Counted from the first letter of the stretch, positions 26,676 to 35,955 are shown. The stretch: 64,000 bases of DNA from Brumicola pallidula DSM 14239 = ACAM 615 (GCF_000428905.1 NZ_AUAV01000023.1:1-64000); one strand, 5' to 3'. Notes: generated by a model from the letters alone, not told the origin. Translations and numbers: made by a program.

Positions 26676-27605
26676 TCAGATCACACAAACGGGTTCTGCA
26701 ACACCTTCAATTCCATGCAATTGATAGATGAAAATATTACCTGATTGTGGCTCTATCATTAAACGTTCGGGGGCCAGTGAATGCTTGGCTGTGGTCACAA
26801 TCAGCCAATCCATCTGTGGGCCTCCTATCGCCACACTCGACGGCTGACTGACAGGCATATCGACCACTAAATCAATCTTGCCCTTTGGGTTGTATCGAAC
26901 AACTTGTGAAGCTCCCCAATGTGCACTCCAGAGGTAATCCTCTGAATCCACTATTGAGCCATCAGGAAACCGATGTCCTTGCGTTGTTGCAAACACTCTT
27001 TTATTGGATAGTTGTGTCGTTCTTGTGTCAAAATCGTAAGCGCTAATCGTGCGCTTTGGTGAATCGGCGTGATACAGCGTTTTGCCGTCCTTACTCCAAC
27101 ATAAACCATTAGAAATTGACACATTGACTACTTTTGCATCACATTGTTTATTCGCGTCTATACAATATAGATTGCCCAAAACAATGTTATTCAAATTGCT
27201 GTCATCATCGGCCGCAACAGATTCATTCATAGTGCCAGCCCAAAACCGACCTTGTCGGTCAGTTCTGCCATCATTAAAGCGATTCGTTTTTATATTCTTT
27301 TCAGGTTGGGCCAACCACTCAAGTTGTTCGGTAACAAGATTATAGCGCGCAATCCCAATATCAAATGCAGCGATAATTTGATTTTTAATTGGTGTAAAAG
27401 AAAAACAACCAATTCGATACGGCATATCAAAAGTTTCAACACCATGAGTTCTAGGGCAATAGCGTTGAATTTTGGCGCCAATGATATCGACCCAATAAAT
27501 GACTTGCTCAAACTCATTCCACAGCGCGCATTCGGCTAAAATACATTGTGAGTTAATACTGAAAAGTAACTTGCCCACCTTTTTCGGCAGTTGAGTTTTA
27601 TTCAC
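26676..27605 (-). CDS. SMP-30/gluconolactonase-family sugar lactonase
   Basis: 309 aa, six-bladed beta-propeller. Metal-site residues are visible: Glu in LAECALW near the N-terminus, Asn/Asp in NDGRTDRQGRFWAGTMN, Asn in SISNGLCWS and Asp in PDGSIVDSEDYLW. It hydrolyses an aldonolactone. Next to a sugar dehydrogenase and DgoK, D-galactonolactone is the most likely substrate. It is the last gene of a minus-strand operon (SDR, dgoK, lactonase), 35 bp after dgoK. No signal peptide is visible. Confidence 0.88.
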   Translation of the reverse strand: MNKTQLPKKVGKLLFSINSQCILAECALWNEFEQVIYWVDIIGAKIQRYCPRTHGVETFDMPYRIGCFSFTPIKNQIIAAFDIGIARYNLVTEQLEWLAQPEKNIKTNRFNDGRTDRQGRFWAGTMNESVAADDDSNLNNIVLGNLYCIDANKQCDAKVVNVSISNGLCWSKDGKTLYHADSPKRTISAYDFDTRTTQLSNKRVFATTQGHRFPDGSIVDSEDYLWSAHWGASQVVRYNPKGKIDLVVDMPVSQPSSVAIGGPQMDWLIVTTAKHSLAPERLMIEPQSGNIFIYQLHGIEGVAEPVCVI

Positions 27606-27640
27606 GCTTACATCCTCTTTTTCAAGTGTACAAAATCTGC

Positions 27641-28630
27641 TTAAGCCGTTTCTTGATTTACTTCATTTATACTCTGGAATACAGAATTAAAGCCCAATAA
27701 AGTGGTCGTTGTTACCTGACAAATTTCGGTTGAAATTGATTGTGACTCTAGCACGCTAGCAAAACAAGAACTTAAGTGAGGAGCGCCAATAATACTGACT
27801 TTATCCATTTTAGCGAGGCTCCATTCGGTGGCATTCATAGAAGCACGAACATCGCTCCCTATGAGCAACCCTGAAAGATAGGAGGTTGCTTCATGGGCAC
27901 TCAATTGCCCAAATAACTGCCTCGAACGCACACTAAATAGCCCATGAATTAAACTACCCATTTCACTATTTAGGGTAAAAGCAGCGCCGGAATCAAATGC
28001 TTCTTGGTTAAACACTCCCTGATTAAACACTCCCTGATTAAACACTGTCACTTTTTCTTGGATCAACACGCTGTGATTTGCAATCAGGTCAAACAACTCG
28101 CCAGTTAACGCTGTTTTAAAGAGCTTAATTTTGCCGTCTTCAACTAGTACCCATTTAGTATGCGTACCCGGTAAACAAACTAAATGTCTACCAACTTGGT
28201 TTTCCTCAGCTAATTGCAGCCAACCCAAAATTTGTAACTCCTCCCCGCGCATGCAGTCGTAATTGTTATTTTCGAGTTTACAACTCAAGCCCGGAATAAC
28301 ATTAATATTGTAACCGTTACACTGAAAATTCACGCACGATTTAGCCAGTTCTTGGGGTGAAATGGGACTAGACAAATAGGGTGTCTCTTTCCAACCAATA
28401 CTTGAGCCAATTTGTCCTGCCATTAAGACGGGTAGTTTGCCGTATTCAACTTCCCACGGCGAAATGCATTGCATTAAGGTTTCCTCAAAACTCAAGGCTG
28501 ACTTACTTACTCCTAACCCTGCCCTGCGAGTGACTAGTTTCAAACTGCCATCGCTTTTAACTTTACAAAGAAAAGCGCGAAGTCGACTCGTCCCCCAATC
28601 AACAGCAATAAAATAGGAAGATCTTTGCAT
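27641..28630 (-). CDS. dgoK: 2-dehydro-3-deoxygalactonokinase DgoK
   Basis: Phosphorylates 2-keto-3-deoxygalactonate with ATP. The ASKHA-fold N-terminus AVDWGTSRLRAFL binds phosphate. MAGQIGSSIGW, CLPGTHTKWV and LTGELFDLI are characteristic DgoK blocks. The 329-aa protein contains three FNQ(G/E)(V/A) pentapeptides at about 196-210, encoded by a 15-bp tandem repeat, in a loop before the second domain. The ATG overlaps the stop of the upstream dehydrogenase (TAATG), so translation is coupled. The dgoA aldolase usually next to dgoK is absent. Confidence 0.93.
   Translation of the reverse strand: MQRSSYFIAVDWGTSRLRAFLCKVKSDGSLKLVTRRAGLGVSKSALSFEETLMQCISPWEVEYGKLPVLMAGQIGSSIGWKETPYLSSPISPQELAKSCVNFQCNGYNINVIPGLSCKLENNNYDCMRGEELQILGWLQLAEENQVGRHLVCLPGTHTKWVLVEDGKIKLFKTALTGELFDLIANHSVLIQEKVTVFNQGVFNQGVFNQEAFDSGAAFTLNSEMGSLIHGLFSVRSRQLFGQLSAHEATSYLSGLLIGSDVRASMNATEWSLAKMDKVSIIGAPHLSSCFASVLESQSISTEICQVTTTTLLGFNSVFQSINEVNQETA
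28008..28046 (-). repeat. 15-bp tandem repeat inside dgoK
   Basis: On the plus strand, TTAAACACTCCCTGA occurs at 28008 and 28023, and a partial third copy begins at 28038. In the protein it gives VFNQG, VFNQG and FNQEA. The period keeps the frame. Confidence 0.9.
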
Positions 28631-29427
28631 TAAGTTCTCCCACCATCAATATTGATGGCTTGCCCCGTAATCATGGAAGAATTATCTGAGGCCAAAAATA
28701 GCGCTAAATTGGCAACGTCATGAGGTTTTATGCGTTTTTTAAGCGCCATCGCGTCAGTCCATTTTTGCTCTTCTTCCTCGGTTAACCAACTGGCTAGTTG
28801 TCGATCGGTGGCCACCCACCCAGGCAAAATAGCGTTAACTCGAATATTGTCGCCGCCAAAATCGCGAGAAAGTGACTTCGTCATGCCCATTAATCCTGCC
28901 TTTGCGGTCACATAACCGGTCATTTGCTGTGGGCCAATAAGCGCATTAATAGAACTGAAATTAATAATACTACCAGAGGCATGCTCTCGCATAATTTTGA
29001 AAGCCGCTTGTGAAGCAAAGAACGCAGGGTCTAAGTTGACCTGCATACACTTATGCCAATCATAGGCCGAGATATTTTCAACGTCTTGGCGAGCATCATT
29101 GCCCACATTGTTGACTAGCACATCCAAGCTACCCAATGCTTTTGATGCTTCTAAAATCGCCAATTGTAGTGTTTTAGGATCAGTCACATCGACTTTTCGA
29201 TACCAAAGTTGAGCGCCATCATTTTTAGATTCAATCCCAGTAATTAATGTTGCTGAGGCTTGCTCATCGATGTCAATAAAAGCAACTTTAGCTTTTTGCC
29301 CGACAAATGCCTTTACCATTGCAGCGCCAATGCCAGTTGCGCCTCCAGTTATAAACACAACCTTACCAATGAGACTTGAATACTGTGTCGCGTTTTTGTC
29401 AATAGAATCGGTCACCCAATCCTCCAT
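28630..29427 (-). CDS. Short-chain dehydrogenase, probable galactose 1-dehydrogenase
   Basis: 265 aa classical SDR. The cofactor motif is TGGATGIG (near residue 28); VLVNNVGND is the NNAG equivalent. The catalytic triad is Ser in INFSSINAL, and Tyr and Lys in YVTAKAG. The C-terminal ITGQAINIDGG is standard. An acidic residue at the end of the second strand (FIDID) suggests NAD preference. The operon with a lactonase and DgoK supports oxidation of D-galactose to galactonolactone, though L-fucose or arabinose dehydrogenases look similar. It is divergent from the DgoR-type regulator. Confidence 0.85.
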   Translation of the reverse strand: MEDWVTDSIDKNATQYSSLIGKVVFITGGATGIGAAMVKAFVGQKAKVAFIDIDEQASATLITGIESKNDGAQLWYRKVDVTDPKTLQLAILEASKALGSLDVLVNNVGNDARQDVENISAYDWHKCMQVNLDPAFFASQAAFKIMREHASGSIINFSSINALIGPQQMTGYVTAKAGLMGMTKSLSRDFGGDNIRVNAILPGWVATDRQLASWLTEEEEQKWTDAMALKKRIKPHDVANLALFLASDNSSMITGQAINIDGGRT

Positions 29428-29510
29428 TTGTCGAGGTGTTGAAGAATATTAATCACGCTGTGAACACTTAAATATTATTAACGTAATCAGTTAGGGCCTT
29501 TTGGGTTATT

Positions 29511-29568
29511 ATCATATTATACTAACTGAAAACAAATATGATAATTCAAACATAAAATTAAGTATGAT
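29511..29568. promoter_or_regulatory. Three spaced TATGAT sites, candidate regulator binding region of the dgo operon
   Basis: ATCATAT at 29511 (the reverse complement of the motif), ATATGAT at 29536 and GTATGAT at 29562 are spaced 25 and 26 bp apart. They lie between the divergent dehydrogenase operon and the GntR gene. The core resembles the right arm of the 16-bp sites at 15386 and 24390. Confidence 0.45.
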
Positions 29569-29602
29569 ATAACTGATTTATTGTAGATTTGGAAATTTTA
29601 AC

Positions 29603-30301
29603 ATGCAAACACCGCAACGGCATAATCTAACTCATCAGCTTACTCACGACCTAGGCATTGCTATAGTAAATGGGAAATATCCCATTGGAAAAGGCATGCC
29701 ATCAGAAGCTGACTTATGTGTAGAATATGATGTGAGTCGCAGCTCGACGAGAGAAGCGGTGAAAATGCTTTCTGCCAAAGGACTTATTTCTTCTCGTCCC
29801 AAACAAGGCATTAGGGTGTTACCTGAAAGCAGCTGGAATATGTTTGATACTGATGTGCTAACTTGGATTTTAAGCAGTAAACCCTCGCTTTCTCTGCTTA
29901 AAGAATTTACACAGGTACGCTTTGCGATTGAACCTGAGGCTGCAGCGCTGGCAGCTCAGAATGCAACTGATGAACAACTTGCAGGCATAGAGTTTGCTCT
30001 CAGTAGAATGGCGGATGCAGACAATGGCTTAGACGATCCATTAGAAGCTGATATTGAATTTCACACCAGTATATTAAATGCCAGTGGCAATCGGTTTTTT
30101 GCGCAACTCTCTGACTTTATTGGCACCGCCCTACGGGTGAGCATTCGCTATACTAATAAAATAAAAGGTGTGCCTGGCGCTGATGTGCAAAAACACGCCG
30201 ACATTTTTAACACCATAAAATCAAGGGATGACAAAGCTGCTCGTGAAGCAGTTTCAACCATCCTCGTTGAAGCTCTCGAACTTATCGAATCCAAGCTCTA
30301 G
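29603..30301 (+). CDS. dgoR: GntR/FadR-family regulator, DgoR-like
   Basis: 232 aa. The N-terminal winged helix-turn-helix (about 10-75) has GKGMPSEADLCVEYDVSRSSTREAV and ends KQGIRV. It is followed by DTDVLTWIL, which closely resembles the E. coli DgoR sequence at the domain junction. The FCD effector domain carries metal/ligand residues in FHTSILNASGN and KHADIF. Divergence from the dehydrogenase-dgoK-lactonase operon supports repression of that operon, relieved by galactonate or a derivative. The exact effector is inferred from E. coli. Confidence 0.85.
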   Translation: MQTPQRHNLTHQLTHDLGIAIVNGKYPIGKGMPSEADLCVEYDVSRSSTREAVKMLSAKGLISSRPKQGIRVLPESSWNMFDTDVLTWILSSKPSLSLLKEFTQVRFAIEPEAAALAAQNATDEQLAGIEFALSRMADADNGLDDPLEADIEFHTSILNASGNRFFAQLSDFIGTALRVSIRYTNKIKGVPGADVQKHADIFNTIKSRDDKAAREAVSTILVEALELIESKL

Positions 30302-30347
30302 GCGTTTAATATGGCTGAGCATACTCAACGACGGCTAAAGACGTAGT

Positions 30348-30992
30348 ATGAACACCGAAGAAAAGTACTACAGCATCGAAGCAATATTGCTTGCGGCTGG
30401 CGAGAGCAGTCGCTTCAACGATACTAAACAGCTTGCTTTTGTTGATAAAAAGCCAATGCTGGTTGGCACTGTAGAAATGTTAAAACAGGTTAATTTTAAC
30501 TCAATTACCGTTGTTTTAGGCGCAAATGCGAGTAACATTGAAAACGTCTTGCAACAGGTTAATCTAGAACCGGGTTTAGAAAGTATCACGTTACCAAGCG
30601 TGACCTCCATCATTGCCCATAAATGGCAACAGGGAATGGGTGCTTCAATAGCTGCAGGTGTAACGAATTTAGCTCAAGAAATCACTCATGTTTTCATTGG
30701 ATTAACTGATCAGGTGGAAGTTCGGTCAGAGCAGTGTAGTCTTATGGTAATAGAATCGCGCAAAAATCCTAACAAGATTGTTGCCGCTTTTTACAATGGT
30801 AAACTAGGTGCACCGGCTATTTTCCCTAAAGCATATTTTGCCGAGCTCGCTTTACTAGAAAATGATAAAGGCGCGAGAAACATATTGCGGGCTAATGCGA
30901 CAACCATTATCAGTATTGATATGCCAGAAGCGGCGAGAGATATTGATACAAAGAAGGATTTATTGTCGTATGAATCGAATACGCAAACGTAA
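30348..30992 (+). CDS. mocA: Molybdenum cofactor cytidylyltransferase, MocA-like
   Basis: 214 aa nucleotidyltransferase. The N-terminal NTP-binding signature is ILLAAGESSRFNDTKQL; the catalytic-metal region is FIGLTDQVEV, and GAPAIFPKAYF is typical of MocA. MocA attaches CMP to molybdopterin, making the cytosine dinucleotide cofactor used by xanthine-oxidase-family enzymes. Its placement 51 bp before the two-subunit molybdenum hydroxylase fits this role. It is 46 bp downstream of the DgoR-like gene on the same strand, so the regulator and these genes may share a transcript. Confidence 0.87.
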   Translation: MNTEEKYYSIEAILLAAGESSRFNDTKQLAFVDKKPMLVGTVEMLKQVNFNSITVVLGANASNIENVLQQVNLEPGLESITLPSVTSIIAHKWQQGMGASIAAGVTNLAQEITHVFIGLTDQVEVRSEQCSLMVIESRKNPNKIVAAFYNGKLGAPAIFPKAYFAELALLENDKGARNILRANATTIISIDMPEAARDIDTKKDLLSYESNTQT

Positions 30993-31043
30993 CAAAGCAC
31001 GGGTTGAAAAACCCCAATATTGAGACATATAGAGGACAAAGGG

Positions 31044-31607
31044 ATGATTAGTTTTACCTTAAATGACAAACCCATTAAAGTTGATGCGGATCCAAAGATG
31101 CCATTACTTTGGGCATTGCGTGATTTGCTTGATATGACAGGAACCAAGTATGGCTGTGGTATTGCTCAATGCGGCGCTTGCACGGTACATATGGACGGTA
31201 CACCAATTCGCTCGTGTGTTATGCCACTTTCTACTATTGCGGGAAAAAATATCACCACAATAGAGGGCTTACCCCGTGATGCCAGCCACCCTATTCAACA
31301 AGCTTGGTTGGAGCACAATGTTCCACAATGTGGCTATTGCCAGTCAGGTCAAATAATGAGTGCTGTTGCTCTGCTTGAAAGTAATCCTAATCCCGATGAC
31401 AGCGCTATTGATAATGCAATGCAAGGCAATATTTGTCGTTGTGGCACCTACCCTCGTATTAAAGCTGCCATTAAAGATGCTGCAAAAAATTTGTCGACAA
31501 CTATTGCCTCCACTAGCACCTCCACTGTCACCCCCACTAGCACCTCAACTGGCACCTCAACTAACGTCGACTTTAGTTTAGCTAAAAATGCAGGAGAAAA
31601 AGCATGA
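31044..31607 (+). CDS. iorA: Molybdenum hydroxylase [2Fe-2S] subunit (IorA-like)
   Basis: Start chosen at ATG 31044, with GAGG 8 bases upstream; a TTG at 31020 also opens the frame. The protein has 187 aa. The plant-type ferredoxin cluster ligands are in [15 protein letters not shown] with a further Cys in RSC. The second cluster domain has [12 protein letters not shown] and CRCGTYPRI. Family members are about 150-160 aa; the extra C-terminal part is a Ser/Thr-rich tail encoded by a 12-bp repeat. The stop overlaps the iorB ATG (ATGA). The partner and lack of a FAD subunit match the isoquinoline 1-oxidoreductase/aldehyde oxidase group. Confidence 0.9.
   Translation: MISFTLNDKPIKVDADPKMPLLWALRDLLDMTGTKYGCGIAQCGACTVHMDGTPIRSCVMPLSTIAGKNITTIEGLPRDASHPIQQAWLEHNVPQCGYCQSGQIMSAVALLESNPNPDDSAIDNAMQGNICRCGTYPRIKAAIKDAAKNLSTTIASTSTSTVTPTSTSTGTSTNVDFSLAKNAGEKA
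31507..31566 (+). repeat. 12-bp imperfect tandem repeat, 5 copies, 3' end of iorA
   Basis: Units start at 31507, 31519, 31531, 31543 and 31555, and look like CCTCCACTAGCA with a few changes each. They encode a Ser/Thr/Pro-rich tail of the iron-sulfur subunit. The period is a multiple of three. Confidence 0.85.
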
Positions 31608-33892
31608 TTGAATTATTTCAACAGGCCGCTAATAATGCATCAACTAAGCAGACAAAATCGGTTAGCCGACGTGATTTTTTAAAGTTAACCGGCATGACCA
31701 CCAGCGGCTTTGTTTTGGGATCTATGTTGCCTGTTAGCTTACCAGCATGGGCGCATGGAAATGCCTCTCATGCAGGCGATAACACACTCAATTTATTTGT
31801 TACGATTGAAACTAATGGGCGCGTCAACATTATCTGTCACCGCAGTGAAATGGGCCAAGGTATTCGCACCAGCATTCCTCAAATTGTTGCCGATGAACTT
31901 TGCGTTGCTTGGAAGGATGTGCATGTCGTGCAAGGCTTAGCCAACGAAGCTTATGGCAGTCAAAACACCGATGGGTCACGTTCAATAAGAAACTTTTATG
32001 CAAAAATGCGTGAAATGGGCGCAACCGCAAGAACCATATTGGAGCAAGCTGCCGCGGAACAATGGGCGGTGCCAATAACTGACGTTTATGCTGATGATAG
32101 TTTTGTTATTAATAGAAATACGAAACAAAAAATATCTTTTGCTGCACTAGCTGAACCCGCTTCAAAAATAAAACCCCCTGCTCCCGATGCGTTAACCTAT
32201 AAATCAAAGAAAGACTTCAAATATATTGGTAAACCAATACAAATCCTCGATTTACCCGACATGGTTACTGGCAATACTATCTTTGGCCAAGACGTGAAAC
32301 TCGAGGGGATGTTGTACGCTAGTATTGAGCGTAACCCTGTGGTTGGATCAAAAGTTGAATCGTTCGACAAAGCCGCAGCCATGAAAACTGGAGGTGTGGT
32401 CGACGTTTATAAGATGCCTGAACAACCAACACCTGTGGTTTTTAATCCTGCAAATGGTGTTGCTGTTATTGCAACTAATACTTGGGCGGCATCACAAGGC
32501 CGAAAAGCACTAAATATAAAATGGGGCGACAGTCCTCATAAAGACCATGACTCAGCAGAATACTTGGCGCAATTAAATCAACGCATTGTCGGTAAAGGTA
32601 AGACCATTAGACAAGGCGGCGATGCTTATGCTGCAATGCAACAATCACAGCAAACAGTTGCAGCAACGTATACCGTGCCTTATCTCGTGCATGCCCCAAT
32701 GGAGCCACCTGCAGCGACGGCCGTATTTAAAGACGGTAAGTGTGAAGTATGGGCCTGTACACAAACCCCTCAGAGTACTCAACAAAATGTGGCTGGTGCG
32801 CTTGGTATTGCAAAAGAAAATGTAACCGTAAACGTAACGTTGCTAGGTGGTGCCTTCGGACGTAAATCAAAACCTGATTTTTCAATTGAAGCGGCACTCC
32901 TTGCCAAGTATACAGGAAAGCCCGTGAAGGTAGTCTGGAGTCGAGAAGATGATATTCGCCAAGGTTATTACCATGCAATTAGCTCACAACACTTTGAGGC
33001 CGGCTTAACCGCCGACAATACGGTGAATGCATGGATACAACGAACCGCCTTTCCTAGCATCAGTTCGACATTTGATGGCACTACAGATGAGCCCTCTGAC
33101 GGCGAGTTAAGTTTAGGCTTTGGCGATGTGCCATTTCATGTTGAGAACTTGTCCTGTGAAACGCATAAAGCACCTGCTCATATTCGAATCGGTTGGGTTC
33201 GGTCTGTATGTAACATTCAGCATGCATTTTCTCAAGGCAGTTTTGTCGACGAACTAGCTCATGCAGCTAAAGTGCCTACGCACAAAATGTGGCATCAGTT
33301 GTTAGGCAATGACCGCCTAGTTAATCCAAAGGATCAAGGTTTTGAATATGGTAACTATGGAGAGACACTAGAGCGTTTCCCTATTGACACCAAACGCTTG
33401 AAAGATGTATTGGATGACGTCGTTGCTAAGTCTGGTGCTGACCAGCCGACTGACGATGGCGAGGCATGGGGAATTAGCGCGCATCGAAGCTTTGTAAGCT
33501 ATGTAGCAGTGGCGACAAAAGTACGTGTAAAAGACAATAAAGTAACTGTTCTCGAAATGCATTCTAGTATTGACGCTGGCACAGTGGTTAACCCTGATCG
33601 CGTTCGCTCACAACAAGAGGGGTCAATGATATTTGGCTTATCGTTAGCGATGATGGGCGAAATCACAGTAAAAGAGGGCGCTGTCGAGCAATCGAACTAT
33701 AACGACTATCAAGTGTTGAGAATGTCTCAAAGCCCACTGATCACAACTTATATTGTTGAGTCAGACGCAATACCTGGTGGCGTTGGAGAACCGGGTACAC
33801 CGCCTGTTGCACCAAGTTTAACTAATGCAATATTCCACGCTTGCGGTAAACGAATAAGAGATTTACCTGTAAATAAACATTTTACTGTCTAA
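31604..33892 (+). CDS. iorB: Molybdenum hydroxylase large subunit (IorB-like), Tat-exported
   Basis: 762 aa. The N-terminus has a twin-arginine signal, [10 protein letters not shown], with a hydrophobic stretch and PAWAHG, so the folded heterodimer with IorA is exported to the periplasm. Molybdopterin-binding blocks are [29 protein letters not shown], and [18 protein letters not shown] with the catalytic Glu. Translation is coupled to iorA by ATGA. The substrate is not predictable; in this island an aldose or aldehyde is possible. The electron acceptor would be a cytochrome, but no cytochrome gene is in the window. Confidence 0.9.
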   Translation: MIELFQQAANNASTKQTKSVSRRDFLKLTGMTTSGFVLGSMLPVSLPAWAHGNASHAGDNTLNLFVTIETNGRVNIICHRSEMGQGIRTSIPQIVADELCVAWKDVHVVQGLANEAYGSQNTDGSRSIRNFYAKMREMGATARTILEQAAAEQWAVPITDVYADDSFVINRNTKQKISFAALAEPASKIKPPAPDALTYKSKKDFKYIGKPIQILDLPDMVTGNTIFGQDVKLEGMLYASIERNPVVGSKVESFDKAAAMKTGGVVDVYKMPEQPTPVVFNPANGVAVIATNTWAASQGRKALNIKWGDSPHKDHDSAEYLAQLNQRIVGKGKTIRQGGDAYAAMQQSQQTVAATYTVPYLVHAPMEPPAATAVFKDGKCEVWACTQTPQSTQQNVAGALGIAKENVTVNVTLLGGAFGRKSKPDFSIEAALLAKYTGKPVKVVWSREDDIRQGYYHAISSQHFEAGLTADNTVNAWIQRTAFPSISSTFDGTTDEPSDGELSLGFGDVPFHVENLSCETHKAPAHIRIGWVRSVCNIQHAFSQGSFVDELAHAAKVPTHKMWHQLLGNDRLVNPKDQGFEYGNYGETLERFPIDTKRLKDVLDDVVAKSGADQPTDDGEAWGISAHRSFVSYVAVATKVRVKDNKVTVLEMHSSIDAGTVVNPDRVRSQQEGSMIFGLSLAMMGEITVKEGAVEQSNYNDYQVLRMSQSPLITTYIVESDAIPGGVGEPGTPPVAPSLTNAIFHACGKRIRDLPVNKHFTV

Positions 33893-34066
33893 ACTCGTAG
33901 TAATAGTCGGCGCATTGATAAACTTGGTTAGTAAATATCGGTTTGCAGTGCGTTTTTATGTGGCGAATTGGGACTCACTCTCTGTACGCTGTCAACTTAA
34001 ATGCTCGAGAATTAGCGCATTGTAAACCCGGCGCTGAAGAAAATAGACTTTAGGAAAGCAAGCCGA

Positions 34067-35095
34067 ATGATACTACTTGATACCCACCCTTTTTTACCTA
34101 AATTATCAGTGTTTTTTGGATTACTTACTTCAATGCTGATTTTTACATCTGTTGCTTATTCTGCTGAAGAGACTAAAAACGCTCAAGACAAAGAAAAAGA
34201 AAAAGATAACCGCATTTCATTAGGCGATGGTATTGGCAAAGCCGATATTCCTATGGAACGAAGCCTAACTGGCTTTGACAACATTAGCGAAACACTTTCG
34301 CTATGGGAGTTTGGTGCCGGCGGAGGGGCTTTTTATAATCCGAAATATCCGGCCTCAAGTGAAGGACGAGTCTTTGGTCTAGTGCTCCCCTTTGTGGTGT
34401 ATCGAGGGGAAACGTTCCGTATTGGGGACGGTGGCGGAGCAAGAGCTGTCCTTATCGAAAACGAAACATTTGAAGTTGACTTTTCCTTTGGTGCAGCATT
34501 GCCCAGTGACAGTGAAGATAATAGTGCACGTGAAGGCATGCCTGAACTCGATTTTTTAGGTGAAATTGGTCCACAGATGATTTTCATGTTGGGTAAATAT
34601 GATTTCGATAAAAATGCAAAAGGCGAGAATATAGGTACTAATATTGGCAAAGGCCGACTCGATTTTCGACTGCAAGCTCGAGCTGTTTTCTCCACCGACT
34701 TTAGTGACATTAATGCTCGCGGCTTTATTTTTGAACCGCAAATATCTTACCAGCACCGTGGCTTCAAACACGAAGATACTGCATTTAATATTTCATTTGG
34801 TGCTGTTTTTGCCACCGAACAAACACATGACTATTTTTATGAAGTTCGTCCCGAATTCGCAACTGCGGCTCGCCCGGCCTATGATGCTAAGGCGGGCTAT
34901 TTGGGCTCAGAACTAAGTTTAGGCGTTTCATTTCGAGTAAGTGAGGATATTCGTGCATTTATTGGCGGTTCGGCACAATTTCATAGCTTAGCAGCGAACA
35001 AAGACAGTCCACTGTTTGAAAAAGAAGTCACCTATTCTATCGGCGCAGCTTTTGTATGGCGTTTCTATAAGAGTCAGGCAAAAGCTAAGTGGTAA
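34067..35095 (+). CDS. MipA/OmpV-family outer-membrane protein
   Basis: 342 aa with a signal peptide (hydrophobic stretch, cleavage near AYSAEE at about 31). The mature start is charged, then the family core LWEFGAGGGAFYNPKYPASSE, FVVYRGETFRIG, and alternating beta strands ending AFVWRFYKSQ. It forms an outer-membrane beta barrel that may scaffold MltA/PBP1B or act as a porin. AGGAAAG upstream is the ribosome binding site. A degraded second copy of the region around residues 120-185 lies at 35739-35951. Confidence 0.87.
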   Translation: MILLDTHPFLPKLSVFFGLLTSMLIFTSVAYSAEETKNAQDKEKEKDNRISLGDGIGKADIPMERSLTGFDNISETLSLWEFGAGGGAFYNPKYPASSEGRVFGLVLPFVVYRGETFRIGDGGGARAVLIENETFEVDFSFGAALPSDSEDNSAREGMPELDFLGEIGPQMIFMLGKYDFDKNAKGENIGTNIGKGRLDFRLQARAVFSTDFSDINARGFIFEPQISYQHRGFKHEDTAFNISFGAVFATEQTHDYFYEVRPEFATAARPAYDAKAGYLGSELSLGVSFRVSEDIRAFIGGSAQFHSLAANKDSPLFEKEVTYSIGAAFVWRFYKSQAKAKW

Positions 35096-35097
35096 GA

Positions 35098-35116
35098 GGC
35101 CCTAATCTTAAGGGCC
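35098..35116 (+). terminator. Short GC-rich hairpin after mipA
   Basis: GGCCCT / AGGGCC with a 7-nt loop, directly after the stop codon. No T-run, so it is at best a weak terminator. Confidence 0.4.
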
Positions 35117-35171
35117 CCTAATATCAAAAATGACGAACTTAATGACATAACCTGTGCTGAGAGTTAATCGC

Positions 35172-35735
35172 TTATTTTACGGTTTTGACCGGTAACACAA
35201 TTCGTGATTGATATCGATTAGCGTGATGAATCGAATTGTTTGCCACAACGGCTTTAATTTCATCATAATTATTGCCTCCCGTATTTAAGTTACGCGTATA
35301 TTGTGGAAACTTACTCGATGAAACTTCAAGTCTGATCCTGTGTCCGGCTTTAAACAGATTGCTGGTTGATAAAGGGCTGAAGTTGAGTTCATAGACTTCA
35401 CCTTTTTTCATAAACAACGGTGTTTCATAACCTTCTCTGTAACGTGCACGCTGGATAGTGTCGTCCACATTATATGCAACGCCATCAGGGTCTACGTCAA
35501 CTAGTTTTACTGTAAAGTCAGTATCTTTAGCGTCGGATGATACATACAACGTAATATCAATATGCCCGGTAACTTCCATATCCTTATCAAGTGGCTCACT
35601 GGTATAAACAAGCACATCTTGTCGAGCTTCTATCGCTCTCTGATCATAGGAGCCGCCAGGTGAAGCTCCTGAATTACAGCACACACTGCCGCCTATTGCT
35701 TGCACTGGATTCATTGGGTCATTATGATAAAAAAA
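35172..35735 (-). pseudogene. CocE/NonD-family hydrolase, C-terminal domain only
   Basis: The sequence from [14 protein letters not shown] onward, with [49 protein letters not shown], and [16 protein letters not shown], is the X-Pro dipeptidyl-peptidase C-terminal domain (PF08530) of CocE-type acyl hydrolases. The whole catalytic alpha/beta hydrolase domain is missing. The frame stays open upstream to 35888 but there it reads the antisense of a mipA fragment. It is therefore a non-functional remnant of a gene normally over 600 aa. Confidence 0.87.
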
Positions 35736-35738
35736 TGA

Positions 35739-35951
35739 GATGGGGCAATAGCAAGACACATCATTATCGAACATGAAATATTTGAAGTAGACTCTTCCTT
35801 TGCCGCAGTGTTGCCCGGTGCCGGTGAAGATAGAAGTGCATGCACAGGTATGGCGGAGCTCTATTTTTTGAGCCAGATTGGTGCACAAATGAGTTTCTTT
35901 TGGGGTAAATACAATTTCGATAAGAGTCAGGAAAAAGCAAACACAAGCTGA
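35739..35951 (+). pseudogene. Fragment of a second MipA/OmpV gene
   Basis: In one open frame it reads [20 protein letters not shown], then [19 protein letters not shown] and [15 protein letters not shown]. This aligns with the intact neighbour (GDGGGARAVLIENETFEVDF, EDNSAREGMPELDFLGEIG, MLGKYDFDKNAKGEN). Start, signal peptide and most of the barrel are gone. It begins 4 bp from the point where the antisense CocE remnant ends. Confidence 0.83.
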
Positions 35952-35955
35952 TGAG

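Noticed and set aside
35736-35888. N-terminal extension of the CocE remnant
   Set aside because: This part of the minus-strand frame is antisense to a mipA fragment that aligns well in its own frame.
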